From NCBI GenBank assembly GCA_029449235.1, contig JANATG010000001.1:1302001-1366000 (forward strand): a stretch of DNA of 64,000 nt, read 5' to 3'. This document shows positions 12,280-24,097 of this stretch, in pieces (the stretch's first letter is position 1; every line of letters starts with the position of its first letter). This stretch comes from Linnemannia schmuckeri (taxonomy: Eukaryota; Mortierellomycota; Mortierellomycetes; Mortierellales; Mortierellaceae). The notes beneath the pieces were generated by a model. That model had not been told where the DNA came from, ran no database searches, and saw only the letters and a list, made by a program, of their open reading frames with translations. The translations under genes were made by a program, and so were the position numbers.

Positions 12280-14330
12280 GTCATGCTTGAGGATAATCTG
12301 CAGGAATCCCTTCAAGCCAAGAAACTGCAACAGAAACAGGATTCTGAAGTACTTCGCCGGCAACATCGCTCTGTCGTCTCTCGTCTGAAGGAAACACTGC
12401 CTCAATTTAAGGGAACAAAGCCTCGCAACAATCCAGTCTTCGACACCATTGCTAGTTTTCCGTTACAGGAGTGTTATCGAGTCCAAACACCTTCTGCACC
12501 AGGATTACTCACTTTGCACATTGGACCTCTTTGCATGTCACTAACAGAAGCGGCCTCCATGCGTGCCATACAGAACACACCAGTTAACAACACCACGCCA
12601 CGCATTCTGTATTCGGACGGATCCCTTTTGAACTCTGGAATGAAGAATGTCTCTCAGGCTTTTGGAGCTGTCGACCTCTCTCAGGACAATCCTCTCACGA
12701 TTCAAGGACGAACGGACGGACATGCCTCCTCGGCCAAGGCCGAACTTCTGGGTCTTCTAGCTGCAATTCTGGCAGCACCTCCGGAGCAGGACATTGTAGT
12801 TCGCCTTTATAACCAGTCAGTGGTAGACCAGTACCGCCGACTAGTAAAGAATCGTCGGAATGTTCTGCCTAAGAAGCGGTTCAGGAGCACGTATGCTGGT
12901 ATTTGGGCGGTACTCTGGCAGATTGTGGAAACTCGGCCAGGCGGGATCGAGGTGGAGTGGGTAAAGGGATATAGCAATGTACACGGGAATGAGCTTGCAG
13001 ACTAGGCGGCAAAGGAGGCTGCACAGAGCGACACAGTACCCATAGTGGTGGATCTGGCGCAACAGACGGACATTAGGAACTTTGCATATTGTTACGGTGG
13101 GCTTGTGGAGATTGATCTTCGGCAGCTGCTCAAACAACAAACGACAATTCGGCACCATCAGGCCTGGACAGCCCAGAGGCGAGTCAAGAGGGCGATCCCA
13201 GACATCGAGGACGTGGAATGGCGATCGGCCCTGGCCCATGTTCATGACAGGCGAGCCGTCTTTACATTTTACAGCAACAGCAAGGACTCTCACCAACGCA
13301 CACATCACATCAAGAAGCTGCATGGCATGTTGCCCACTTTGAACTCTATGCAAGCGCGTAAACCGGACCTTTATTCGACCTGCCTGTGCCGACGATGCGA
13401 GCTTGAGGAGGAGGATAACAAACACGTCTGGAATTGTCCCCTTGCTGCAGAAACCACCACTACGATCTGGAAGGAGGCCATGGATAGGATTGATGGGTGG
13501 GGTGTACAGGCGACAAACAGCTACAACGCCGCCAGGAAGCGTGAATATGATCGTGCGATTGCCCACGGACGCCAGATGCCAAGGCCGGTCCCCATACACT
13601 GGCAGTCGCCCTCGGATGCGGAACATGTCCAAGGATTCTCTTCTATCGGTGGACCTCGAGCCGTGCACAGCGGTAGTCCTGCTCCCGATTGTGATGGGAA
13701 TCCCAAGTGGAGTGTCTCGGACCTCCTCCGCGGTATCACCCCCAAGAGTATGTTAACTGAATGGTCCGCGGTTTTCCGGACCCCACAGTCCATCGCCACA
13801 ACGGTCTTGCACAAGTTTGTTGGTTACCTGGAAGCGCAGGCTTCAGAGTTGATATGGAAGCCTCGGTGCTCCGCGACGATCGTGTGGGAGCAGATACAAG
13901 GCATCTCTGCCAAGAACAAGACCTCCAAGTACACAGGCCCCCGAGGTGACTGGAGTCAGGGATACGGCTACATCACCAGAGATGGTTTTTGCCCGTGTGG
14001 CGCTTCGCTAGCCACACATGAGAATGGGCGCTGCCCTGGAGCGTCCATGGATCCACGCGCGGCCGATGAGCGGTTGCTGGATAGTTTGTTGGGAAGGAGG
14101 AGATTGTCATTAATGGAGAGGATGGGAAGAATTCCTTTCCTTCGTGTTTAGTTTTATTTTCTTCTATTGAAGCTGTGAGGAGCAGCGGCAATTGTTGCGC
14201 AGAGCCAGGTTGTGGACCGGACTGCGACTGGTAGATGGCTCTTGGAAGAGTTTAATATGTAGCTCCTTTCACTATCGAATGCCTTTCTTGGGCTTTTCAC
14301 TGGAGAAATAAAATTGCAAACGAAAAAATC
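12278..14330 (+). mobile_element. Retro-unit copy 2, head-to-tail with copy 1
   Basis: It begins GGGTCATGCTTG directly after the copy 1 poly(A) and ends with AATAAA at 14307-14312 and a decayed A-rich tail. The 3' flank is clearly homologous to that of copy 1 (shared AATTGTTGCGCAGAGCCAGG). Both copies therefore share the same 5' and 3' limits. Confidence 0.75.
12283..14151 (+). pseudogene. RNase H-like plus zinc-finger protein, copy 2, with nonsense codon
   Basis: A frame from ATG 12283 to 14151 is broken once, by TAG at 13003-13005 where copy 1 has CAG. It matches copy 1 over the whole length; many differences are at third codon positions, which suggests past selection on the protein. The RNase H site is damaged apart from the stop: the Asp of KLDNQ is Tyr (RLYNQ), and the His of KGHSN is Tyr (KGYSN). 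The zinc finger (CLCRRCELEEEDNKHVWNC) and the C-terminal CPCGASLATHE and LSLMERMGRIPF motifs are kept. It is probably a dead copy unless the stop is read through. Confidence 0.8.
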
Positions 14331-14712
14331 ATTTACAGGTAAAGGACGAAAGTTTATTAAGGAACCTATGCCGAAACTACTTTGAGCGTGGAAATGATGG
14401 GGCAAGTATGAGCCTAGTGGAAAAGATATAGAGAGAAAAAAAGAAGTAGTGATAGCAACGCCGAGGGAGGAGAGCGAGTCCATTTTCCTCCCCTTCAAGA
14501 TCGACACGATCACTAGAAGAAAAGGGAAAGATAGAGACGGAGCAAATAAATACATTGCCAGCGTGCAAGCAGAACGGCGATGCCAACAGCATATTGTTTT
14601 ATGTTTTTTTGTCGTTTCCCTGGTCTGGCGTGGTCATGGCTGGAACGGTGGAGGTGCCTATCTCCCGTCGGTGTTCACATCGATGCTTGCGGGGTCTTCA
14701 ATCTCCGAATAT
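14331..14712. other. Intergenic, retro-unit to RBM39-like gene
   Basis: 382 bp that must include the 3' untranslated region of the minus-strand splicing factor gene. Nothing else is supported. Confidence 0.6.
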
Positions 14713-17435
14713 CTACAAGTTAGCTGCACTAGGAAAGCGGGCGTTATAAAGTAGCTCCGGGAGAAAGGCAGCAACAATCTGCCTACCGGCAAAAAATCGA
14801 CCTCCCAGTGTCTGCACTGCATTCGTAGCTGACTGGACGCTATCAAACTTCAAGAAAATGTCGCCCTAAAAAGTACAGAAAAAACAGTGGCGTTAGTTGG
14901 TTCACTGGATAATCCTCATTCACTATGATTAACAATCAGTTCACGTACCAGTGTGTCCTGTTGAACGTGGATGTGAACGACGGGTCCGCTCTTCTCGGCT
15001 TCTTCCTTGACATCTTCTTCCAGTTCTTGTGCCCATTCCGGTTCAGTTTTGCTATGATACAGATAGGCAAAATATATGAGGATATTAGATTGGTACTATC
15101 GTGGCAGCGTGTTGTGCTTGGTAAACAGAAACGGGTATAGTGCTTACTCTTCTTCAGTGAACATGTTCTTCAACAGAACAGCGCGGGATGGCATGACGAC
15201 GGGGAGTTGCCTAGGTGGACTATTGGATAAATATTCGCATTAGCTGCATGAGTAGAGTGATGGGATACTTAATAATTATTTCCGCAGTAGAATGGGGTCT
15301 GACTTACACAAATGAAGGAACGGGAGTGGGGGCAACTGCTGCTGGAGGAGCGGCACCACCCATGCTACTATCGCCTCTGGCGAGTTTCTGCATGAGTTCT
15401 GCGCGAGATTGCGAAGTCATGGCATATCCAGCAGTATCTATAAAAAAATAAATCATAGTGGTTAGACGACAATCTTCTACAGGAATTCTGCGATATCCTA
15501 TGTGGTCTCTCAGATCACTTACCGCTGTCATCCATGCTAATGGTGTTGTTGATCTGGCCATTGTTGTTGTACTGATAGCCATTGTTGGAGCCCGTGGTTG
15601 TTTGGTTCTGGGTACTTCCCTTCTCAGTCACAAGTCCAACCTTAATCTAAACATTGTAGGAGTAGAGAGGTAAGGAGTAAGCAATGTGATTTTCATAGAC
15701 GCGATATTCGCAATGTGACCTTGCATGGACAGAGATGTGTTTAAACCAAACAACATACCGTTCTGTTAGCCAAGACGTAGCCGTTCATGCGCTCCATAGC
15801 CTGTTTGGCGTGTTCGGCTTCCTTGTATCTAATATGGGCAGTAACAAGGATATTAGTTTTCAAAGAATAGCGAACATTCAATGAATGGTAGAGTACTTCG
15901 CGTCATTGTATATAAACTTACTGCACAAAAGCAAATCCTTTGGACTTTCCGGTCTCTGCATCTCTATGAAGTTTGATAAATTCAATGGGTCCAAATGGCT
16001 CGAGAACCTGCTTCAAGTCCTCTTCGGTCAAGTCAAAGTTCACTGAACCAACATAAAGACGATGCTGTGAAAGATCCGCGGGAGGAGTCTGAGGAACAAC
16101 TTCAGCGACAGCGTCTTGACTATAGGAGTGGCGGGATCGAAATATAATGAGTAAGATTGCTCCCGATTCGGTTATGCCTGGCACAATATGTAATTGAGAA
16201 ATGTCCACTTACGCCTGCGAAGCTGCCTGGAGGGCCAGCCTGTTCTTCTCTGATTCCGTGTGTTTGGCGATAACGGGAATACCAAGCAATTTTTGACCAG
16301 TCAATGCAATCGCCTTGACAACCGAGTCCTCGTCATAAAACTCCACGTATCCCACACTAAGAAGAGAGCGTATTCAAAATAATTGAGAGTTAGTTTTGTG
16401 TGAAACCTAGTAGTAATTAATCAGACATATATGTGAAAACAGCTTACCCCTTCGATCTGCCTGTGTTACGATCTTCGATGATCCGAGCAGCGCGCACTTT
16501 TCCAGCTTGCGAGAAGAAAGACTCCAGTTCAGATGAGCGAAGACGAGCAGAGAGTTGCATTACAAAGACGGTTCTTCTGTCGCAGGTAGCTTCATCGGCA
16601 GGTGGAGAGGGGGATCTTCTGCGACGATAAAATCTATAAAAGGCAATAGAAAGCGCAGATTAGTACAACGGATTGCTTCATTCCAACAACTTGTGTGCTA
16701 GATTTAACAATGACGGCTGTACTCACCCTCCGCCACCATAGCCCCTAGGGCTCCGGCTCCTGCGAGAACTGCGTTCACGGGATCGGCTTCTACGGCGGTC
16801 TCTGTCGTAGCGGTCGCTGTGATGTCCACGACTGTCTCTGTAATCCCTGTAGTCTCTCTCCCTGTCCCTATGATCCCTGTGATCCCTGTAGTCTCTGTCC
16901 CTGTCTCTGTGGTCCCTGTACTCTCCATAGGATCTGTGGTCTCGTGAATGTCGTGGAGAGCGAGATCGGGAGCGGTGACGACGTCTGCTGCCTGATCTTT
17001 CATCTCTCTCCTTGGAGTAGCCTCGTTCCCTCGATCTTGAATAAGGCTGTTCATGGCTGCGGGGAGATCTAGATCCACGGTAAGGGTCAACAGAGGGGAG
17101 CCGTTCACGGCTAGAGGTTCGACAGTTGAAGAAAAGGCTGGCTTTGTTAACACATCTTTTCTGTTGCGACAAAGAGTCGAGTGATATACATCAGTTGCAC
17201 ATGATATCCATATTGAAGAGTAGCGTACCTTTTTGAATCTCTACGGGAAGGTTCGACTTCCATGGAGGAGCGCTGATGTTCCTATATAAAATGGCGCAGA
17301 TTGAGAAAAAGCAGAGTTGATTTAGTGCTAAGCATCTTGTCGATTGATTGAATATTTAGGGCTAAAGATGTAGATCGTTTTGGCTACCTGTGGTGGGAAG
17401 GGTGTATCGATAGGTTCGGTTGCTTCGTAGTCCAT
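14713..17435 (-). CDS. RBM39/CAPER-type SR splicing factor with three RRMs
   Basis: Twelve predicted minus-strand exons (17435-17388, 17281-17229, 17110-16727, 16633-16448, 16356-16213, 16119-15922, 15828-15759, 15646-15523, 15437-15308, 15219-15148, 15051-14949, 14865-14713), all with consistent phase, give 554 residues. An Arg/Ser/Asp-rich region (about 34-175) precedes RRM1 (about 182-260, [10 protein letters not shown] and VGYVEF), RRM2 (about 290-365, RLYVGSVNF and KGFAFV), a Gln/Asn-rich linker, and a C-terminal U2AF-homology RRM (about 455-545, VLLKNMF and [15 protein letters not shown]). This is the CC1/RBM39/Rsd1 family, nuclear proteins that link U2AF and SF3b in 3' splice-site recognition. 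The gene is divergent from PGS1 with only 238 bp between the start codons. Confidence 0.93.
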
Positions 17436-17673
17436 CTCCGTGAGTTGATCTGTGATTGAAAATGTAGGTGTAGGTGAGAGAGAGTGTGTGTGTGTGTGAA
17501 AGAGAGAGAGAGGGAGAGAGAGAGAGGAGAGAGTGGTTAGGCGGCAAAGTGGAAAAAATTCCATTCACTTTGCCCGCTCCGACCAAGCCACCTTCCCAGC
17601 ACTTGTCTTTGAACTCCTCCCCTTCTCATTCCCCTTTTTTCTTCCTTATTCGTTCACCAACCATTCGCCGAGC
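17436..17673. promoter_or_regulatory. Divergent promoter region, RBM39-like and PGS1
   Basis: 238 bp separate the two divergent start codons, so both promoters must lie here or overlap the genes. A GT and GA microsatellite (about 17486-17532) is the only obvious element. Confidence 0.6.
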
Positions 17674-19801
17674 ATGCTGGCGACGATCCATCCTCTTCGC
17701 AGTGTCGCACCGGTCGCCAAAACGGCTTCCATGGGCACTTGTGTGCGACTTTTGGCAACACAGACAGCAAAAGCAAGACAAAGTGACGAGGACTATGTTG
17801 CAAAAACGAGGCAGCTCTTTCACGACAACCGACCTCCTCTCCCCCGATTTGTCGTCCAGGGCGAGACTGTCAAGCCTATTCTTAGCCCATCCAAGTTTTA
17901 CAGCGAGATGAAGGTATCTGCTTCCTGAATGGATATCTGGTGGGGTCGGGCTATCGCTTGGGTATACCAGTAACTAGCTAACATGATCTATTGATATTGG
18001 GGACCGTTGCTAGGACCATATTAAGAAAGCGCAAAAGTCGATCACCCTGGCAGCCTTGTATCTTGGGCACACTGAGAACGATCTTGTAAGAACCCTCACC
18101 AATCTGGATACTCTCTGGACAATCTCTGGATATTCTCAAATAGTTTATGACAATATGATTAAGCCATCACCCGTCGATACCACAATAGGTCGAGGCATTA
18201 TCGGAGGCATTACGGAGTCGACCAGGCTTGAAGGTCAACTTACTTCTCGACTCGCTCAGAGGGACGCGTGATTCCGGAAAGGGTAGCTCAGCTTCTTTGT
18301 TGTACCCGCTACTTAAGGCGCACCCAGATCAAGTCCGGATTTCGATGTATCACACCCCCGATCTCAGCGGACTGTTAAAGCAAGTCATGCCGCCAAGGTT
18401 CAATGAAGGGATTGGGCTTATGCATATGAAGGTCTATGCGTTCGACGACACCCTGATCATGAGCGGGTAAGACGCGTTTTGAATCCGATTGCAAGTGTAT
18501 GAGAGTATGGTGTTTACAGCGGGATCGTAAATGCACGCTTATGCCTAACATTGCCCTTTCTTCACACCACTAGTGCCAATATGAGTCATGACTACTTTAC
18601 CAATCGCCAGGATCGATACGTGATGTTCAAGAACAAAGACATTAGCGCGTACTATTGCGATCTTGTCAAGGTAGTTTCGGATCTGTCTTATGGGTTACAG
18701 GATAAGGGGGATACATTTCATTTGAAGATCGGCAACGGTGTTCCAGATCCAGTAGAACAAAGCAAAGCCTTTAAAAAACACGCCACCAAGACGATACGGG
18801 CATTTATGAAAAAGTGGGCATCTGTTCAACAAGTACCAGACGATGCCTCTTATGACACGACCCTGTATCCTCTCATTCAAATGGGTCCTCTTGGTATTCG
18901 ACAAGACGAAAGAGTCACACTATCCGTACTAGATCACGTCCTTCACGACCAGGAGCTGAAAGGCTCTGCCAAGGTCTTTATCACGTCTGGATACTTTAAC
19001 TTTGAAAAGCGCTACAGTCAATCGATCATCCACGCCAAAGCGGCCAACGTCGGCCTCATTGCTGCTTCCCCCGAGGTACAAATGGAAGACTTTGTAGATA
19101 TGTTTGTTATTATCGCAAAAGCTCCGTTCTAATGATTCGATGATATTTACTCAATTTCAACTCATAGGCTAATGGATTTTTCAACTCTGCAGGTATCTCG
19201 AAATACATTCCGCCAGCGTATACACTCATCGAGCAGCGATTCTTTAATGATGCCAAAGCAGCTGGAAATGCAGAGCGGATAAAAATAGAAGAGTACGCGC
19301 GCAAAGGATGGACATATCACGCCAAAGGTAATATCAAATTTACTACTCGAATGATATCACTTCGGACGCCTATTTGTGTTTACATTTTCACTCAAACTTT
19401 ACTTGCACAATTAATTCTACGATAGGATTGTGGGTGTATCCACCGCACTCTGACCTTCCAGTAATGACTACGATTGGGTCCCCTAACTTTGGGTACCGGT
19501 CTATTGTTCGAGATTTGGAGGCTCAGCTGTTTCTTGTTACTTCCAACCTTGGGCTGAGAAAGAGTCTTCACGAGGTATGTCTGCCACCGTTTCTTTTCGT
19601 ATTTTCGTTGTCCAACGAGGAGGAAAGGTACCTGTTTCTAACAATAAAGGTATTATTCACACTGTGATATCATATATTTAGGAACTGACTAGTTTGCGCA
19701 AGTACGCTTACCCGGTGACAGAGGAGACCTTTAAAGCACCCGAGCGACAGGTGCCCGTGTGGGTTGGGGGTGCCAGTCGAGCTATCCGCACAATGCTTTG
19801 A
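17674..19801 (+). CDS. PGS1: CDP-diacylglycerol-glycerol-3-phosphate 3-phosphatidyltransferase
   Basis: Predicted exons 17674-17913, 18014-18085, 18189-18466, 18574-19075, 19168-19327, 19426-19574 and 19682-19801 give 506 residues. The enzyme makes phosphatidylglycerophosphate from CDP-diacylglycerol and glycerol-3-phosphate, the first committed step to cardiolipin in the inner mitochondrial membrane. It is a phospholipase D superfamily member: the first HKD motif is HMKVYAFDD (near 183), and the second is the YHAKGLWVY...PNFGYRS region (from about 414). LKVNLLLDSLRGTR is typical of the family. The N-terminus (MLATIHPLRSVAPVAKTAS) is basic and Ser/Thr-rich, as in a mitochondrial presequence. 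An AATAAA lies at 19851-19856. Confidence 0.95.
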
Positions 19802-20052
19802 ATGATTCATGCTAGATCAGTCACATGACATTCAATAGTATCTTTTGTGGAATAAAAGAAAAGAAAAGCAGTCGCATTTTTTCACTTTATTTTTTTGTGT
19901 GTATTCGAATGGGTTGCCATTATTTGGATCTATGCGCGCTCCTTTCATTCTCACTTCACAAATCACCAATCGTCCCAACTCTCGATTAACACTCACGCGT
20001 ATACACACTCACTCACCCGCTTAACACATATACCATACACGCACCTTCCATC

Positions 20053-21278
20053 ATGGCTCAAAGTGACAACAACACCCTCGCAGTTCCTGCCGAAGAGAGC
20101 AAATATGTCACCGTTTTCAACGATCCCGTCAACTTCAACGCCAAACATCCTCTTCACAGCTCATGGACCCTCTGGTTCGATAACCCCGGCAAGAAGTCCA
20201 ATGCCAACAATTGGGAGCAGTCGCTCAAGGAACTCATCACTTTTGACACCGTCGAAGACTTTTGGGGGTAAGGACGACCTCGATTTCGGCATTTGGAGTC
20301 TTCGTTGCCATAGTTGCCGCTGTTTTCATTGCCACCAGTTCGTTTTTGTCCGGTTGTTGTGAATATTGTATTTTTTGGACGCCCAGTCCTCCTCTTTCTT
20401 TCCTCTCTTACTCCTACTATTCGTCAGCTGCGGATACAATGCGGCTGGTCCCTTTCTTGCCGCAGTCGATGGCGAAGGAACAGATATACTTCTCAGTGTC
20501 CCGCGGTTTTGTTTTTTGCGCAACTTTTGATGCGACGAGTTTATTGTGATATCTATTTGTCGCGGCTAGCGTCTCAACTAACAATATCGCTTTTTGACTA
20601 CAGTAACTAACATATGCTGCATATCTTCGCTTCACTTGTATTAGTGTTTACAACAACATCATGAAGACCTGCGACCTCGCCATCAGCTCCAACTACCATC
20701 TTTTCAAGCAGGGAATCAAGCCAATGTGGGAGGACCCCGCCAACAAGCGCGGAGGAAAGTGGAGCATTCAGCTGCCCCGCAACAAGACCATGAGCGAAAT
20801 TGACAACATTTGGCTTTTCACCGTAAGCTGGCGATCCTGAAGAAATCTGATAGTGGATCTTTTGTCTTAGATGTTGTATTTTCTTTTGCACTTTGGAATA
20901 TCGGCATCTAATCTCAAGCTTCGATTATGTTACGGAACTATTAGATGCTTGCCTGCATCGGTGAGGCCTTTGAGTACGAGAACGAGGTTTGCGGAGCTGT
21001 TGTGTCAGTTCGTAAGGCATTCTTCAGGATAGCCGTCTGGACACGGTCATCTGACAATCAGGACATGGCTATGAGCATTGGGTACGCAGACTCACTCAAA
21101 CTATCTTCTTTTGAATATGCACGAATGACTACGTAGCGTAACAGCGGTTCTAACGCTTTCATTGCTTGAAATCTCTTTTAGACGCACTCTTAAGAAGGCC
21201 GCTAATATCCACGGCACTATGGAGTTTCAGAGCCATCACGACTCTTCCTCGAACGCGGGCAAGGCCTGGACCGTCTAA
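20053..21278 (+). CDS. EIF4E: Translation initiation factor eIF4E
   Basis: Predicted exons 20053-20267, 20645-20822, 20945-21081 and 21182-21278 give 208 residues, normal for the family. It binds the mRNA 5' cap and eIF4G. Conserved aromatic residues are in place: HPLHSSWTLWF, DTVEDFWGVYNNI, the cap-contact Trp-Glu in GIKPMWEDPANKRGGKW, and the later VWTR. Phases match at all junctions. An AATAAA at 21874-21879, some 600 bp downstream, could serve this gene. Confidence 0.96.
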
Positions 21279-21928
21279 GAGAATACCTCTTGAGGGGGAT
21301 CTTTTGACGAACGTGTGCCGCTTCGCAAACCGAGTGCATCTTGTTTGATAGCATCACTCTCCTCCCTACCCATCCCATCCTTTCTTATTATCTTTTTTTT
21401 TTTTTTGCGTGTTTGTCTTTCAGCACTCTATACGCTCCTTGTCTGTTGGCAGGTCTTTGTATCTCACGTTGTTTTCATCGTCGCTCTACTATTCTACCCG
21501 CACACACCTTCGCTTAACAATTCTTCTTTTACTTTCATATTCTCATAAGTACTCTCTCACTTTTTTACTTACCATCAGTCTCATTCTGCACTCATACACC
21601 CATCTACCCACATTTTTTTTCTTTTGCTTAGTCCCCACTGCTCATTGTTATTTAGTTTTTCTTCCTTGTACTATTCATTTCTTTTCTTTTTTTTTCTCAG
21701 ATAGAACACATCTTTTTCATAGCCATTTTTTCTCTCTCAAGTGTGATACCTCAAGCAGGTCGGTTAAGAGTGAAGCACAAACACCAGCAGACGAACATCT
21801 GCCGATAAAAAGGAACGACGAAAGGGAGGTAGACGATTGATGCGTTTTGTTTTATCGCCGAGCCTTTGATAACAATAAAACTTAGCATATTACTATTGAA
21901 TCGGTGTCGACAAAGAGTGTTATGCGCA
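21279..21928. other. Convergent 3' regions of eIF4E and coiled-coil gene
   Basis: 650 bp of T-rich sequence between two converging genes. It probably holds both 3' untranslated regions; the frames here are pyrimidine-rich and not supported as genes. Confidence 0.6.
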
Positions 21929-23682
21929 TCAAACAGTAGCCGTTTCCCTGCGTTGAATGAGCTCCAACTTTAGAGCCTCTAAAGATGACTCCAGCTCGAC
22001 CAGCTTCTCCCTTTCCGCCAGCAGGTTGAATTCTTCCCGACTAGCGCTTTCCTCTGCCTCGACGGAAAGTTGGTTGAGACGAAGGTACTCTTCCAATGCC
22101 GCATTTGCCTCCAGATCGCGTTGTCTAGTTGTATAACCAAAAGATCAGACAATTAAATAGCTATTGTATAATTTGAGTAGTGCATGGCGTTCAAAGAAAG
22201 TTTTGCTTCTTACTTTTCAAGGCCCATGGCTTGGTGTTCAATGGCTTCAAATTCACGGGTGTGCGACCGCATCCTGCGCTCATACACTTTTTCAAACTGC
22301 AGGATCTAAAGCAAAGTAAACATCGACAACAAAGATCGTTAGACTCCCTTAACACTCTTGGCCGTCCCTTTCTTTCAATTTGATCCGAAGTAAGAAAGTC
22401 AGCAAAAGAGAGCAGGCAATATACCAGTTCATCGGCGTTCCGTTCATCTATCATGGAGGACATCTTGCTCTCGGCAATCATGACCTCAAGCTGGGCTATT
22501 CTGTCCTCATTCTCCATGACTTTGACCCGTTTCCTCTCAATCTCTTCTGACGAAAAGGATTTCTTAAGCTCCTCTATGATATCAACACAAGACTGTTCGA
22601 TCCCCTGAATCTCTTCATATTCCACCAGCAACTTGGCCTTCTCCATCCGAGTAATCTCAAGAGGCTCCCGCTCCGTCTCTTCTCGGTCCTGTAAGATTTG
22701 CTCTCGACTCTGCTTCAGGTCCTCGATACGGCTCTGGATCTCAACCAACTGCCTCTCCTTGCTTGCCAAATCCTCAGACAACTGTCGGACCAGCTCCCAG
22801 AGCTCCTGAAGCCGACCGCTGTTGGCAAGACTGGTTTCCTGTAACTCATCCATAGCACTCTTGAGTTCCCTTGTCCTGGCATCGGCGACCTGAACAACGG
22901 CTTCGTGTTTCTCCTTGACGGTAGTCAGTTCCTGTTGAAGCGATTGAATGAGTTGCTCGAATTGATCCTGAGACGCGCGGTGTTGATCGATCGAGATCTC
23001 GAGGTTTTTGATCCGCTCCACGACTTTGGTCTCGACGGGTTGCATATCTGAAAGTTGAATCCTGGCGCTTGATGTAGATCGATTGAGGAGAGTGGTTGAG
23101 TCTGGGTATGCTGGTGTCGTACTATCGGTCTCATCTCGTTTGACCTGCCTGTCCTTGGGCGTGTTGTTCGTGCTGTTTTTGTCGTTGTTACTGTTATTAT
23201 TATTATTGTTGTTGTTGGCTCCTCTATTCAGGTTGGCCTGACAGATGACAAGAGAAAAGTATTAATTAAGAGGCTATTATGTCGGGTGGATAGACCAAAC
23301 TGTTCATTGTGATACCATAACAAACAAAGGTTACCAGGTGTGGAGAGGAGAGAGCAGAAGACGGGGTTGTTCCTCGCGATGTTGGCGCTGTTTTGACTCG
23401 CGTGGATGTAGGGGTTTTGGGTGCCTGCTGGGAAGCGTTCTGAGGTGATTCGGCGGTTATCCTCCTAGAGGCGTTTTCTGCAGTCCTGTCTATATTCGTG
23501 TTGGTGTTGGCCCTTGCATTGATAGTGCTGTGGGTAGCATTACTACTGTTGTTGCTAGTGTTGTTGCTATTGTTGCTGTTGTTGCTGTTGGTGCTGTTGT
23601 TGCTGTTATTGTTGTTGTTGCTGTTATTGTTGTTGTTATTGTCATTCTTGCCAATGGCACTGCTACTGTTGTTACGGTCCAT
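21929..23682 (-). CDS. Coiled-coil protein with Asn-rich N-terminus, function unknown
   Basis: Predicted minus-strand exons 23682-23335, 23237-22425, 22305-22214 and 22124-21929 give 482 residues. Residues 1-70 are almost entirely Asn and Ser, encoded by repeats of AAC/AAT; a Pro/Thr/Ser-rich part follows. From about 165 to the end the protein is a long heptad-containing coiled coil rich in Glu, Lys, Gln and Leu (for example VVERIKNLEISIDQ and RLQELWELVRQLSEDL), with short breaks near 330 and 375. No catalytic or known targeting motif was seen. Such proteins are often cytoskeletal, kinetochore or tethering factors, but nothing here decides between them. The gene is divergent from the SNF1 beta subunit with 415 bp between starts. 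Confidence 0.75.
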
Positions 23683-24097
23683 TTTGATGTGTGTAAAAGA
23701 GAATGAAAATGGAAGTTGTTATGACACTGCTTCTGTCGTGACTGACAACTGGCACGAGAGGCAAGTCGTCGTCGTTTTTTTTTTTTTTTTTTCTTTCCTT
23801 TCTCTTTGACCCCCTTCTTCACCTTTTCCCACCTTCCTTCTTATCTCCTCACTCCTCCTCATCGCCCCCTCCTTCCAGGACGCAAGGAGACCGCGCTTTT
23901 TTTCTTCTTCTTGTCATTCAGGACTTCACTTGCACTCACTTCCACAATCCACCAGACAAGTCCATCATAAAGACGAAGGAACTCGACAGCCAACAGCTGC
24001 ACCAACACCAACAACACCAAACGAAAATAAAAAAGCTGCCGCAGGAGCATAGCCTCTCCCCACCCTTCCACTCGCCACTACCACCACCAATATCACC
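23683..24097. promoter_or_regulatory. Divergent promoter region, coiled-coil gene and SNF1 beta
   Basis: 415 bp between two start codons, with long T-rich and CT-rich tracts (23770-23850). A CCACCACC-rich leader lies just before ATG 24098. Confidence 0.55.

Noticed and set aside
13045..14151. Separate gene starting after the stop in retro-unit copy 2
   Set aside because: The same frame continues from upstream and matches copy 1 throughout; it is the downstream half of one interrupted coding region.
18228..18271. Frameshift in PGS1 suggested by two overlapping frames
   Set aside because: A 103-bp GT-AG intron (18086-18188) joins the frames and restores the conserved VEALSEALRSRPGLKVNLLL reading.
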